The position numbers were made by a program, and so were the translations under genes. From NCBI RefSeq assembly GCF_003323735.1, contig NZ_QOIM01000040.1, forward strand, positions 310,001-374,000: 64,000 nucleotides of DNA. The letters run 5' to 3'. How positions within the stretch are numbered: position 1 is the stretch's first letter; each line of letters begins with the position of its first letter. Below are positions 35,488 through 44,411 of the stretch, in pieces. The notes below the pieces were generated by a model that worked only from the letters and a program-made list of their open reading frames with translations, was not told the origin of the DNA and did no database searches. This DNA is from Streptomyces reniochalinae (GTDB taxonomy: Bacteria; Actinomycetota; Actinomycetes; Streptomycetales; Streptomycetaceae).

Positions 35488-35604
35488 TGCACTGGGCTCC
35501 GCACGGTGCGGGGCCGGGGCCCACGGTGCGGACGACCCGGTGCGGGGCGGAGACCGTGGACACCCGGGGGTGGACGTCCGCGCCCCGGCGGACGTCCACC
35601 GGGC

Positions 35605-37209
35605 TCAGCCGGCGTCCGTCGGCTTCCCCGTCGGGACCGTCATGCGCGAGGGGTCCGCGGCGGGAGAGGTGAACTCCAGGCGGGCACCGTCCGGGTTGTG
35701 CTCGGCGTACAGCGGGTCGACGGTGTCGATGACGACGGCGAGCCTGTGGCCCTTCGGCACGTCGTAGGCGGTGGAGAAGAGGTCCAGGTCCACGGCGAAC
35801 GGCTTGCCGGGGGTGCGGTCGTGGAAGGTGTGCGGGGCGTGGGTGATCAGCTTGCCGGCGCCGAGAGGGCCCACGTCGTACAGGTAGGCGTAGAAGGTGC
35901 CGCTCTCGGCGGTGCCGGCGACGGTGGTGTGCAGCTTCGTCGTGCCCCGCACGCGCGTGTCCTCGCCGTACCGCTCCGACTCCCACACGGCCGCCCGGGA
36001 GCGCGGCAGCAGCGGCATGGAGACGACGGGCGGCAGCTTGAGGAACTGGTCGAGGAGGCCGGTCAGGAACATGGTGCCGCCGTTGGCGCCGGAGTCCCCG
36101 CCGGTCTTCAGCTCCTTCTTCCCCTCCAGGGGGATCGCCCGCTTGCCCGAAGGGACCTCCTTCCAGCTCCCGTAGCCCTCGTACTGACCGGTGGACCGGG
36201 ACTTGAGCTGGACCGGGGGCTCGGTGTCGATGCCGTTCTTCTCGCCCTTGAGGTAGCGGTCGAACCAGTCGTGCGCGTGCGACCAGGTGTCGTTGGGCAG
36301 TCCGAGCAGGCCGGTCGCTTCCGGGGTGGCGTGGTCGCCGGGGCGGAACTCCAGCCGCTTGGGGCCGCGCAGCTTCTCGTAGAAGTCGGCGTACTGGTTG
36401 GGCGGGAAGATCGAGTCGCTCCAGGCGTTGCCGAGCATGACGGCGGCGCCGTTGTCGTTGATCCGGTCGAGGTAGGCCGCGGGGGAGCGCTTCTTGCCCC
36501 ACGCGATCATCTCGTCCTCCTTGTCGAGGTTGGACTCGGTGAAGTCCTTGAGCACCTGCCGCAGTTCGGGGCTGGGCCGTCCGGTCAGCTCGCCCGCGCC
36601 GCCGAGCAGCCCGGCGGCCTGGAGGTGCTGGGTGCGGCCGCTGTAGATGGAGCCGATCAGGTCGGCCCAGCCGCTGAGCGCGGTGACGGCCTTGATGCGG
36701 GGGTCGTGGCCGGCCGCCAGCAGGCTGATGCCGGCGCCGTAGGAGACGCCGCCCATGCCGACGCGGTCCTTGTCGGCGGGGGTGTGGGCGAGGGCCCAGT
36801 CGATGACGCGGGAGGCGTCGGCGACGTCCTCGGGGCCGCCGACCTCGATCTCGCCGCCGGACTGCCAGAAGCCCCGCGAGTTGTAACTGACGACGACGTA
36901 CCCGGCGTCGGCGAGCTTCTTGGCCTGTGCGAGGTATTCGATCTGCGGGAGGCCCCAGCTGGTGGGGAGCACGATCAGCGGGTAGGTCCGCGCCGAGTCG
37001 GCGGAGGCGCCGTCGGGCAGGGCGACGTTGGCCTTGAGGGTGGTGCCGCCGTCGCCCTCGATGTCGACGAAGTCGATCCCCGGTGCGGTGGCGCCGGTGG
37101 CGGCCGGTTCGGGCAGGGCGGTGGCGGGGGCGAGGGTGAGGCCGGTGGCGGCGAGTGTTCCGGCGAGGAGGACCGAGGCGTAACGCACTGCGGTGGGGGA
37201 GGGGCGCAT
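35605..37209 (-). CDS. Secreted CocE/NonD-family (X-Pro dipeptidyl-peptidase-like) hydrolase
   Basis: 534 residues. A signal peptide (VRYASVLLAGTLAATGLTLAPATA) precedes an alpha/beta-hydrolase of the S15/CocE group: SYNSRGFWQSGG, nucleophile Ser in GVSYGAG, and the helical cap with SPAAYLDRINDNGAAVMLGNAW. The C-terminal jelly-roll (from about 380) contains FYAYLYDVGPLG and GHRLAVVIDTVDPLYA, as in CocE. Members cleave esters or X-Pro peptides outside the cell; the natural substrate is not evident. GGAG is six bases before the ATG. Upstream, GTAACC and GGTTAC (37282-37301) form a short inverted repeat, significance unclear. Confidence 0.88.
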   Translation of the reverse strand: MRPSPTAVRYASVLLAGTLAATGLTLAPATALPEPAATGATAPGIDFVDIEGDGGTTLKANVALPDGASADSARTYPLIVLPTSWGLPQIEYLAQAKKLADAGYVVVSYNSRGFWQSGGEIEVGGPEDVADASRVIDWALAHTPADKDRVGMGGVSYGAGISLLAAGHDPRIKAVTALSGWADLIGSIYSGRTQHLQAAGLLGGAGELTGRPSPELRQVLKDFTESNLDKEDEMIAWGKKRSPAAYLDRINDNGAAVMLGNAWSDSIFPPNQYADFYEKLRGPKRLEFRPGDHATPEATGLLGLPNDTWSHAHDWFDRYLKGEKNGIDTEPPVQLKSRSTGQYEGYGSWKEVPSGKRAIPLEGKKELKTGGDSGANGGTMFLTGLLDQFLKLPPVVSMPLLPRSRAAVWESERYGEDTRVRGTTKLHTTVAGTAESGTFYAYLYDVGPLGAGKLITHAPHTFHDRTPGKPFAVDLDLFSTAYDVPKGHRLAVVIDTVDPLYAEHNPDGARLEFTSPAADPSRMTVPTGKPTDAG

Positions 37210-37436
37210 GCACGGCTCCAGACGTCATCGGTGGCCCGGACTGGAAAGTGACTGGAGAGTAACCACGACGGGCTACCGGGGGTAACCCGTCGGTAGGTTA
37301 CGGAGCGGTAAAGGCGGCGCACCCCATACCGCCCCCGCCGGGGTTCTTGTCACGCCTCCCGAGGGGACCTACGGTCGCAACCTCACGTATGTCTACGCGT
37401 GTCGAACAGGCTGCCGCCCTCACGAAGGAGCTGCTC

Positions 37437-38279
37437 ATGCCCGATGTCGTACGTGCCGCACTGGTGCAGGCGACCTGGACAGGCGACACCGAGTCGATGC
37501 TCGCCAAACATGAGAAGCACGCCCACGAGGCCGCCCGCCAGGGAGCGCGGATCATCGGCTTCCAGGAAGTCTTCAACGCCCCCTACTTCTGCCAGGTGCA
37601 GGACCCCGAGCACTACCGGTGGGCCGAGCCGGTGCCGGACGGGCCCACCACCCGGCGGATGTCCGAACTGGCCCGGGAGACGGGCATGGTGGTCGTCTCC
37701 CCGGTCTTCGAGGTGGACGGCTCCGGCTTCTACTACAACACCGCCGCCGTCATCGACGCCGACGGCACCGTCCTGGGCACCTACCGCAAGCACCACATCC
37801 CGCAGCTGCCGGGCTTCTGGGAGAAGTACTACTTCCGCCCCGGCAACCTGGGCTGGCCGGTGTTCGAGACCGCCGTCGGCAAGGTCGGCGTCTACATCTG
37901 CTACGACCGGCACTTCCCCGAGGGGTGGCGCGCGCTGGGCCTGGCCGGCGCCCAGATCGTCTACAACCCCTCGGCCACCTCGCGCGGCCTGTCCGCCCAC
38001 CTGTGGCAGCTCGAACAGCCCGCTGCCGCCGTGGCCAACGAGTACTTCGTCGCGGCCATCAACCGCGTGGGAACCGAGAGTTACGGCGACAACGACTTCT
38101 ACGGCACCAGCTACTTCGTCGACCCGCGCGGCCGGTTCGTCGGTGACACCGCCTCGGACGAGAAGGAGGAACTGCTGGTCCGCGACCTCGACCTGGGGAT
38201 GATCGACGAGGTGCGGCAGCAGTGGGCCTTCTACCGGGACAGGCGCCCGGACGCCTACGAGGGGCTGGTGCGGCCGTGA
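37437..38279 (+). CDS. Nitrilase-superfamily amidohydrolase, probable beta-ureidopropionase
   Basis: 280 residues with the Glu-Lys-Cys triad of the nitrilase superfamily: Glu in GFQEVF (near 44), Lys in YRKHHIPQ and Cys in VYICYDRHFPE (near 155). In the context of dihydropyrimidinase and an omega-type aminotransferase it fits beta-ureidopropionase (N-carbamoyl-beta-alanine amidohydrolase), which releases beta-alanine, CO2 and ammonia. AAGGAG six bases before ATG 37437 decides the start over an in-frame ATG at 37389. It is the first gene of a coupled four-gene operon; its stop overlaps the next start (GTGA). Confidence 0.88.
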   Translation: MPDVVRAALVQATWTGDTESMLAKHEKHAHEAARQGARIIGFQEVFNAPYFCQVQDPEHYRWAEPVPDGPTTRRMSELARETGMVVVSPVFEVDGSGFYYNTAAVIDADGTVLGTYRKHHIPQLPGFWEKYYFRPGNLGWPVFETAVGKVGVYICYDRHFPEGWRALGLAGAQIVYNPSATSRGLSAHLWQLEQPAAAVANEYFVAAINRVGTESYGDNDFYGTSYFVDPRGRFVGDTASDEKEELLVRDLDLGMIDEVRQQWAFYRDRRPDAYEGLVRP

Positions 38280-39667
38280 GCCCGGAGCCAACAGCCGCTG
38301 CGGGCTCCGCCGCAACCGCCGTATCCCCGATCCCCTCCACCGACGTCCACCGCGCGCTGCACGCCCGCCACCGGGCCGTGCTCCCCGACTGGATGGCTCT
38401 CTACTACGAGCAGCCCCTGGAGATCACCCACGGCGAGGGCCGTCACGTCTGGGACGCGGAGGGGCGCCGCTACCTGGACTTCTTCGGCGGCATCCTGACG
38501 ACCATGACGGCCCACGCGCTGCCCGAGGTCACCAAGGCCGTCAGCGAACAGGCCGCGCGGATTGTGCACTCCTCCACCCTCTACCTCAACCGGCCCATGG
38601 TGGAGCTGGCGGAGCGGATCGCGGCGCTGTCCGGCATCCCCGACGCGCGGGTCTTCTTCACCGCCTCGGGCACCGAGGCCAACGACGCGGCGCTGCTGCT
38701 GGCCACCGCCTGCCGCGGCTCCAACCAGATCCTGGCCATGCGCAACAGCTACCACGGCCGCTCCTTCACCACCGTCGGCATCACCGGCAACCGCTCCTGG
38801 TCGCCGACCTCGCTCTCCCCCCTCCAGACGCTCTACGTGCACGGCGGCGTCCGCACCCGCGGCCCCTACGCTCACCTGGACGACGCCGCGTTCACCGAGG
38901 GCTGCGTCGCCGACCTGCGCGACATGCTGGGCCAGGCCGGCTCGGGTGTCGCCGCGCTGATCGCCGAACCCGTGCAGGGCGTGGGCGGGTTCACCTCGCC
39001 GCCCGACGGGCTCTACGCCGCCTTCCGCGAGGAGCTGAAGCGGCACGGCATCCTGTGGATCAGCGACGAGGTGCAGACCGGCTGGGGCCGCACCGGCGAC
39101 CACTTCTGGGGCTGGCAGGCCCACGACGCGGCGGGACCGCCCGACATGCTCACCTTCGCCAAGGGCATCGGCAACGGCATGTCCATCGGCGGTGTCGTCG
39201 CCCGCGCCGAGATCATGAACTGCCTCGACGCGAACTCCATCTCCACCTTCGGCGGCAGCCCGATCACCATGGCCGCCGCCCGGGCCAACCTCGCCCACCT
39301 GCTGGAACACGACCTCCAGGGCAACGCCCGCCGGGTGGGCGGACTGCTGCTGGAGCGGCTGCGTTCGGCCGCCTCCAGGCTCGGAGTCGTCCGCGAGGTG
39401 CGCGGGCGCGGACTGATGGTGGGCGTCGAACTCGTCGACCCGCGTACCGGCGAGCCGTCGCCACGCGCCGCCTCGCTGGTACTGGAGGCCGCACGCGAGG
39501 GCGGCGTCCTCATCGGCAAGGGCGGCGGCCACTCCACCCCGAGCGTGCTGCGTATCGCGCCGCCGCTCTCGCTGACCGTCTCCGAGGCCGAGGCGGGTGC
39601 CGCGGTGCTGGAGACCGCCCTGCGCACCGCCGAGGCCGAACTCGCCCGAGGAGGAACCGCGGTATGA
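38276..39667 (+). CDS. Class III aminotransferase (AGXT2-like), probable beta-alanine aminotransferase
   Basis: 463 residues of the PLP-dependent class III family. ASGTEANDAALLLA contacts the cofactor phosphate, LWISDEVQTGWGRTG carries the Asp for the pyridine nitrogen, and the PLP-binding Lys is in TFAKGIGNG (near 296). It resembles the AGXT2/beta-alanine-pyruvate group. It would convert beta-alanine (or 3-aminoisobutyrate from thymine) to the semialdehyde. The GTG start overlaps the previous stop, and the 3' end (ATGA) overlaps the dihydropyrimidinase start, so translation is coupled across three genes. Confidence 0.88.
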   Translation: MSPEPTAAAGSAATAVSPIPSTDVHRALHARHRAVLPDWMALYYEQPLEITHGEGRHVWDAEGRRYLDFFGGILTTMTAHALPEVTKAVSEQAARIVHSSTLYLNRPMVELAERIAALSGIPDARVFFTASGTEANDAALLLATACRGSNQILAMRNSYHGRSFTTVGITGNRSWSPTSLSPLQTLYVHGGVRTRGPYAHLDDAAFTEGCVADLRDMLGQAGSGVAALIAEPVQGVGGFTSPPDGLYAAFREELKRHGILWISDEVQTGWGRTGDHFWGWQAHDAAGPPDMLTFAKGIGNGMSIGGVVARAEIMNCLDANSISTFGGSPITMAAARANLAHLLEHDLQGNARRVGGLLLERLRSAASRLGVVREVRGRGLMVGVELVDPRTGEPSPRAASLVLEAAREGGVLIGKGGGHSTPSVLRIAPPLSLTVSEAEAGAAVLETALRTAEAELARGGTAV

Positions 39668-41064
39668 GCACCACCCTGATCACGGGCGGCCTGGTCGTCA
39701 CCGCCGCCGAGGAGATGCAGGCCGACGTGCTGATCGAGGGCGGCCGCGTCGTCGCCGTCGTCGACCGGAACGCCGCCGTGGCGCGGAGCCTGACCGCCGA
39801 CCGCGTCCTGGACGCGAGCGGCCTGTACGTCATCCCGGGCGGCGTGGACGCCCACACGCACATGGACTTCCCCTTCGGCGGCACCTTCTCCAGCGACGAC
39901 TTCGCCTCCGGCACCCGCGCCGCCGCCTGGGGCGGTACGACCACCATCGTCGACTTCGCCGTCCAGACCAAGGGCCACGCCCTGCGCGAGGGCCTGGACA
40001 CCTGGCACGCCAAGGCCGACGGGCAGGCATGCGTCGACTACGCCTTCCACATGATCCTCTCCGACGTGAACGAGGGCACGCTGCGGGAGATGGACGCCCT
40101 GGTGGAGGAGGGCGTGACCTCGTTCAAGATGTTCATGGCCTACCCGGGCGTCTTCTACAGCGACGACGGCCAGATCCTCCGCGCCATGCAGCGCACCGCC
40201 GCCAACGGCGGCCTGGCGATGATGCACGCCGAGAACGGCATCGCCATCGACGTCCTGGTCGAACAGGCGCTCGCGGCGGGCCGCACCGACCCGCGTCACC
40301 ACGGCGAGGTCCGCAAGGTGCTGCTGGAGGCGGAGGCCACCCACCGGGCCATCCAGCTGGCACGCGTGGCCGGCTCCCCGCTCTACGTCGTCCACGTCTC
40401 CGCGCAGGAAGCCGTGGCGGAGCTGGCCACCGCCCGCGGGATGGACCTGCCGGTCTTCGGCGAGACCTGCCCGCAGTACCTCTACCTGAGCACCGACGAC
40501 CTCGCCGAGCCCGACTTCGGCGGCGCCAAGTACGTGTGCAGCACGCCGCTGCGCCCCGCCGAGCACCAGGCGGCGCTGTGGCGGGCGCTGCGCACCGACG
40601 ACCTCCAGGTGGTCTCCACCGACCACTGCCCCTTCTGCTTCACAGGACAGAAGGACCTGGGCAAGGGCGACTTCTCCAAGATCCCCAACGGGATGCCGGG
40701 CGTCGAACACCGCATGGACCTGCTCCACCAGGCCGTCGTGGACGGGCACATCACCAGGCGCCGCTGGATCGACATCGCCTGTGCGACACCGGCCAGGATG
40801 TTCGGCCTCCACCCGAAGAAGGGCACCCTCGCGCCGGGCGCCGACGCCGACGTCGTCCTCTACGATCCGCACGCCGAGCAGACCCTTTCGGCTCAAACCC
40901 ACCACATGAACGTCGACTACTCCGCCTACGAGGGCAGAACCCTCACGGGCCGGGTGGTCACGGTGCTCTCCCGCGGCGAGACGGTCATCGACCGCCGTAC
41001 GTACACGGGCCGCGCCGGAAGCGGCCAGTACGTGCCGCGCGGGATCTGCCAGTTCCTGAACTGA
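39664..41064 (+). CDS. hydA: Dihydropyrimidinase / D-hydantoinase
   Basis: 466 residues of the cyclic amidohydrolase superfamily. Metal ligands are visible: GGVDAHTHMDF (HxH), the Lys to be carboxylated in TSFKMFMAYPG (near 155), His in VVHVSAQEA and Asp in VSTDHCPF. Length and order match dihydropyrimidinases, which open 5,6-dihydrouracil/dihydrothymine to N-carbamoyl-beta-amino acids, the substrate of the first gene in this operon. GAGGAGGAA precedes the overlapping ATG. Confidence 0.93.
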   Translation: MSTTLITGGLVVTAAEEMQADVLIEGGRVVAVVDRNAAVARSLTADRVLDASGLYVIPGGVDAHTHMDFPFGGTFSSDDFASGTRAAAWGGTTTIVDFAVQTKGHALREGLDTWHAKADGQACVDYAFHMILSDVNEGTLREMDALVEEGVTSFKMFMAYPGVFYSDDGQILRAMQRTAANGGLAMMHAENGIAIDVLVEQALAAGRTDPRHHGEVRKVLLEAEATHRAIQLARVAGSPLYVVHVSAQEAVAELATARGMDLPVFGETCPQYLYLSTDDLAEPDFGGAKYVCSTPLRPAEHQAALWRALRTDDLQVVSTDHCPFCFTGQKDLGKGDFSKIPNGMPGVEHRMDLLHQAVVDGHITRRRWIDIACATPARMFGLHPKKGTLAPGADADVVLYDPHAEQTLSAQTHHMNVDYSAYEGRTLTGRVVTVLSRGETVIDRRTYTGRAGSGQYVPRGICQFLN

Positions 41065-41076
41065 GGGGTTGTGCCC

Positions 41077-42096
41077 ATGGACTTCGGACTCGTGCTCCAG
41101 ACCGATCCCCCCGGCTCCGCCACCGTCTCCCTGATGCGCCGCGCCGAGCGCAACGGCTTCACCTACGGCTGGACGTTCGACTCCCCGGTGCTGTGGCAGG
41201 AGCCGTACGTCATCCACAGCCGCATCCTCGCGCACACCACGCAGTTGACCGTCGGGCCCATGGTCACCAATCCGCAGACCCGTTCCTGGGAGGTCACCGC
41301 CTCCACCTTCGCCACCCTCAACGAGATGTACGGCAACCGCACCGTCTGCGGCATCGGGCGCGGCGACTCGGCGATGCGGGTCGCGGGCCGTGCGCCGGGC
41401 ACCCTGGCCAGGCTCGGGGAGGCCATGACCGCCATCCGCGACCTGGCCGAGGGCAGGGAAGCCGTCGTGGACGGCACCCCGATGCGGCTGCCGTGGGCGC
41501 GCGAGGGGCGGCTGCCGGTGTGGATGGCGGCCTACGGGCCCAAGGCGCTGGCGCTGGCCGGACGGGAGGCGGACGGCTTCATCCTCCAGCTGGCCGACCC
41601 GGTGCTGACCGCCTGGATGGTCGGGGCCGTGCGCGAGGCGGCGGCCCTGGCCGGGCGGGACCCGGCGGCGGTCACGGTCTGCGTGGCGGCGCCCGCCTAC
41701 GTGTGCGAGGACACCCCCGAGGCGCTCGCGCACGCCCGCGAGCAGTGCCGCTGGTTCGGCGGCATGGTAGGCAACCACGTCGCGGACCTGGTGGCACGCT
41801 ACGGCGAGCACTCGGACGCGGTGCCCGCGGCGCTCACCGCCTACATCAAGCAGCGCGAGGGCTACGACTACGCGCATCACGGCCGGGCCGGCAACCCGGA
41901 CACCGCCTTCGTGCCCGACGACATCGTCGACCGCTTCTGCCTGCTGGGCTCCGAGCAGTCCCATGTGGCACGGCTGCGGGAGCTGGCGCAGCTGGGTGTC
42001 GACCAGTTCGCGCTCTATGCCATGCACGACGCCAAGGAACGCTCGATCGACGCCTACGGCACGGGGGTGATCCCCGCGCTGGCCGATCGTCCGTAG
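41077..42096 (+). CDS. LLM-class (F420-type) oxidoreductase in the pyrimidine-degradation operon
   Basis: 339 residues with the luciferase-like TIM-barrel pattern: MDFGLVLQTDPPG, NGFTYGWTFDSPVLWQEPYV, TVGPMVTNPQTRSWEVTAS, CGIGRGDSAMRVAG and LPVWMAAYGPKALALAGREADGF. It resembles the TIGR03842 subgroup, which I recall as F420-dependent and often beside hydantoinase genes. ATG 41077 is preferred over GTG 41071 because GAGGGG then lies eight bases upstream. It follows dihydropyrimidinase by 12 bases, in the same operon. The operon has no PydA/PreA-type dihydropyrimidine dehydrogenase, so this enzyme is a candidate for the reductive first step. That is inference. Confidence 0.85.
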   Translation: MDFGLVLQTDPPGSATVSLMRRAERNGFTYGWTFDSPVLWQEPYVIHSRILAHTTQLTVGPMVTNPQTRSWEVTASTFATLNEMYGNRTVCGIGRGDSAMRVAGRAPGTLARLGEAMTAIRDLAEGREAVVDGTPMRLPWAREGRLPVWMAAYGPKALALAGREADGFILQLADPVLTAWMVGAVREAAALAGRDPAAVTVCVAAPAYVCEDTPEALAHAREQCRWFGGMVGNHVADLVARYGEHSDAVPAALTAYIKQREGYDYAHHGRAGNPDTAFVPDDIVDRFCLLGSEQSHVARLRELAQLGVDQFALYAMHDAKERSIDAYGTGVIPALADRP

Positions 42097-42175
42097 CGGT
42101 GCGGGACGCGCCCGCGCGGGGCGTCGGGCCGCTGCCGCCGCTGTGGTGGGAGCGGCCGCGGGGCGCCCCGGCCGC

Positions 42176-42487
42176 TCAGCCGTGCTCGCGTTTGTCGTAG
42201 ACCAGCGGCTGGTAGTCGGGGTGCTCGCGGATGTAGCGCGCGAAGTACGGGCAGACGGGTGCCACCTTCTCGCCCGCCTCCTGCGCGGCTTGCAGGATGT
42301 GGTGCGAGAGGGCACCGCCCACCCCCCGGCCCTCGAAGGAGGGTTCGACCTCGGTGTGGGTCACCGCGACCACACCCGGGGCCCGCAGGTACTGCGCCGC
42401 CCCCGCCAGCGTGCCGCCGATGCGGGCCTCGTAGCGGCCCTCTGCGGTGTTGTCGGAGAACTCGATCCGCTGCTGTTCCTCGGCCAT
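42176..42487 (-). CDS. Small GNAT-type N-acetyltransferase (YidJ/NATD1-like)
   Basis: 103 residues. The short GNAT variant is recognised from VVAVTHTEVEPSFEGRGVGGALSHHILQAA, which includes the acetyl-CoA pyrophosphate loop GRGVGG, and from the C-terminal VCPYFARYIREHPDYQPLV typical of NATD1/YjdJ-like proteins. The substrate is unknown. ATG 42487 is used; an in-frame GTG at 42496 lies four bases after GAGGGG and is possible. It follows the DsbA-like gene in the same direction at a 41-base gap. Confidence 0.83.
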   Translation of the reverse strand: MAEEQQRIEFSDNTAEGRYEARIGGTLAGAAQYLRAPGVVAVTHTEVEPSFEGRGVGGALSHHILQAAQEAGEKVAPVCPYFARYIREHPDYQPLVYDKREHG

Positions 42488-42528
42488 GCTGCTCACCGTG
42501 CCCCTCGGCCCTGTCCGCCTGCCGTTCC

Positions 42529-43131
42529 TCACTCCGTCGCGTCGTGGATCCGCGCCACGAACTCCTCCGGTTCCACCGCGTCGCCCGCGGCGTCGAGGAC
42601 GGCGACGGGGCGCTCGCGGAAGAGCACCGTGGGGGTCGCCGCGACCCCGCTCGCGTCGAAGACGCGGCCGACGCGCCGCGCCCACGAGTCGTAGGCCTGG
42701 TCGAGGACGGCGTCGTCGAAGGTGCGGCTGCGCAGCCTCGGCACGTCGTTGGCCAGGCCCAGCAGCATCCGTTCGGCGGCGAAGCCGTCGTGCTCCTCGT
42801 GCGGCTGGTTGCGGTAGAGCGTGTGCAGATACGTCAAGAACTGCGGCTGGCCGACGTCGGCCGCCGCGCCCAGCGCGGCCAGCGCCCGGTGCGAGCCGTG
42901 ACCGCCCAGCTGGGCGTCGAGGAAGGTGCCGAAGTGGTGGTGGAGCACGAGCTCGCCCGCGTCGGCGAGCTGCCGCATCGTGTCTCCCAGCGCGTTCTCC
43001 ACGGCCCGGCAGTAGGGGCAGCGCAGGTCCAGGTAGAGGTCCAGCACCGGCGGCCCGGGCTCTGCCGCCCGCGGGTCGGCGCCGTAGACGACCGTCGTGC
43101 CGCCTTCACCAGTCGTGTTCGCCGGGATCAT
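42529..43131 (-). CDS. DsbA-family thioredoxin-like protein
   Basis: 200 residues. The thioredoxin active site is DLYLDLRCPYCRAVE (CPYC, near residue 40), followed by an all-helical insertion (GHGSHRALAALGAAADVG...) and closing with GVAATPTVLF, which holds the cis-Pro. No signal peptide was seen, so it is probably cytosolic, as in the FrnE/2-hydroxychromene isomerase-like DsbA branch. The partner is unknown. Confidence 0.85.
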   Translation of the reverse strand: MIPANTTGEGGTTVVYGADPRAAEPGPPVLDLYLDLRCPYCRAVENALGDTMRQLADAGELVLHHHFGTFLDAQLGGHGSHRALAALGAAADVGQPQFLTYLHTLYRNQPHEEHDGFAAERMLLGLANDVPRLRSRTFDDAVLDQAYDSWARRVGRVFDASGVAATPTVLFRERPVAVLDAAGDAVEPEEFVARIHDATE

Positions 43132-43346
43132 GCCGCAAGCCTCGCCGCGCCGTGCGTGGCAGGCAACGCCGGGCGGGCCACCGGAGTGACGCCGCCCGGC
43201 GCTCACCTACCGCCAGTGGGTGGCCGACCACATGGCCGACTTCAGCTGAGGGGCTCGGGCGAGGACCCCTCCGGGGACCCGCGGCCGGGGGCTTCCGCCG
43301 GAGAACCGCTGCCGGGCTCTTCGGCGGGAGAGGCCCGGCGCCCCCG

Positions 43347-44402
43347 TCACGGCACCCGGGCCGTCCACTCCTCGCTGCTGTACCTGGAGAGCGCCAGCTC
43401 CTCGGCGCGTGCCAGCTCCTCGGGGGTGACGCGGCCCTCGGCCAGGCCGTAGCGGCCGCGGAAGGAGGCGATCATCCGCTCGATGACCTCGCGGCGCGGC
43501 AGGCCCGTCTGGCGGCGCAGCGGATCGACCCGCTTCCTGGCGCTCCTGGTGCCCTTGTCGGACATCTTCTCCTTGCCGATCCGCAGCACGTCGAGCATCT
43601 TGTCGACGTCGATGTCGTAGGACATCGTCACGTGGTGCAGCACCGCACCCCCGCCCTGGGCGAGGCGCTTTTGGGCGGCACCCGCGATCTTGCCGTCCTT
43701 CGAGGCGATGTCGTTGAGCGGCACGTACCAGGCTTTGATCCCCATGTCGCCGAGCGCGGTGAGCACCCAGTCGTCCAGGTAGGCGTAGGAGTCGGCGAAC
43801 GAGAGACCCGAGACGAGTGACGCGGGCACCGAGAGCGAGTAGGTGATGGTGTTCGCCCTCTCCACGAACATGGCGCCGCCCCCGGAGATCCGCCTGACCA
43901 CCGTCACCCCGTGCCGGGCGGCACCTTCCGGATCGACCTCGTTGCCGAGCGACTGGAAGCTGCCGATGATGACCGCAGGGGAGTCCCACTCCCACACCCG
44001 CAGGGTCGGCGCCCGGCGCCCGGCGGCGACCTCCTCGGTGAGGACCTGGTCGAGAGCCATGTGGAGGGCGGGCGACTGCGGCGGCTCGTGGATGAGCTGC
44101 CAGTCGTAGTCGGTCCAGTCGGTGGCCTCCGCCAGAGCGCGGCGCACGGCGACCGCGACCCCTTCCGCCGTGATGCCGTACATCACGGTTCCCTCGGGCA
44201 GCGCCGCCTCGACGCGGGCGGTGAGTCCGGCCGCGTCGGTGTCGGAGGGCGCGCCTTCGAGCGCCTGGTCGATGGCGGTGAGGGCTTCGTCGGGTTCGAG
44301 GAAGAAGTCCCCCGCCACGCGGACGCCGCGCAGCACCCCGCCCTCGTCGTCCAGATCCACCACCACGAGCTTGCCGCCCGGAACCTTGTACTCCCCGTGC
44401 AC
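43347..44402 (-). CDS. lplA: Lipoate-protein ligase with accessory domain at the N-terminus
   Basis: 351 residues. Residues 1-90 (HGEYKVPGGKLVVVDLDDEGG, VAGDFFLEPDEAL) match the small accessory domain that lies at the C-terminus of E. coli LplA. The catalytic BPL/LplA domain follows, with TLRVWEWDSPAVIIGSFQS, VVRRISGGGAMFVE (lipoyl-binding RRxSGGG) and KIAGAAQKR with the catalytic Lys region. So the domain order is swapped relative to E. coli. It attaches free lipoate (or octanoate) to the E2/GcvH lipoyl domains. GTG 44402 is preferred because AGGTGG lies five bases before it; GTG 44411 is also in frame. It directly follows a membrane protein gene. Confidence 0.88.
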   Translation of the reverse strand: MHGEYKVPGGKLVVVDLDDEGGVLRGVRVAGDFFLEPDEALTAIDQALEGAPSDTDAAGLTARVEAALPEGTVMYGITAEGVAVAVRRALAEATDWTDYDWQLIHEPPQSPALHMALDQVLTEEVAAGRRAPTLRVWEWDSPAVIIGSFQSLGNEVDPEGAARHGVTVVRRISGGGAMFVERANTITYSLSVPASLVSGLSFADSYAYLDDWVLTALGDMGIKAWYVPLNDIASKDGKIAGAAQKRLAQGGGAVLHHVTMSYDIDVDKMLDVLRIGKEKMSDKGTRSARKRVDPLRRQTGLPRREVIERMIASFRGRYGLAEGRVTPEELARAEELALSRYSSEEWTARVP

Positions 44403-44411
44403 CCGAACCAC

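Noticed and set aside
37282..37301. GTAACC/GGTTAC inverted repeat as an operator
   Set aside because: Only 6 bp per arm with an 8-base spacer and no regulator gene nearby; too weak to call as a feature.
39013..42315. Long antisense frame across the pyrimidine-degradation operon
   Set aside because: A shadow of four clear sense genes with catalytic motifs; no ribosome site or family match in the antisense translation.
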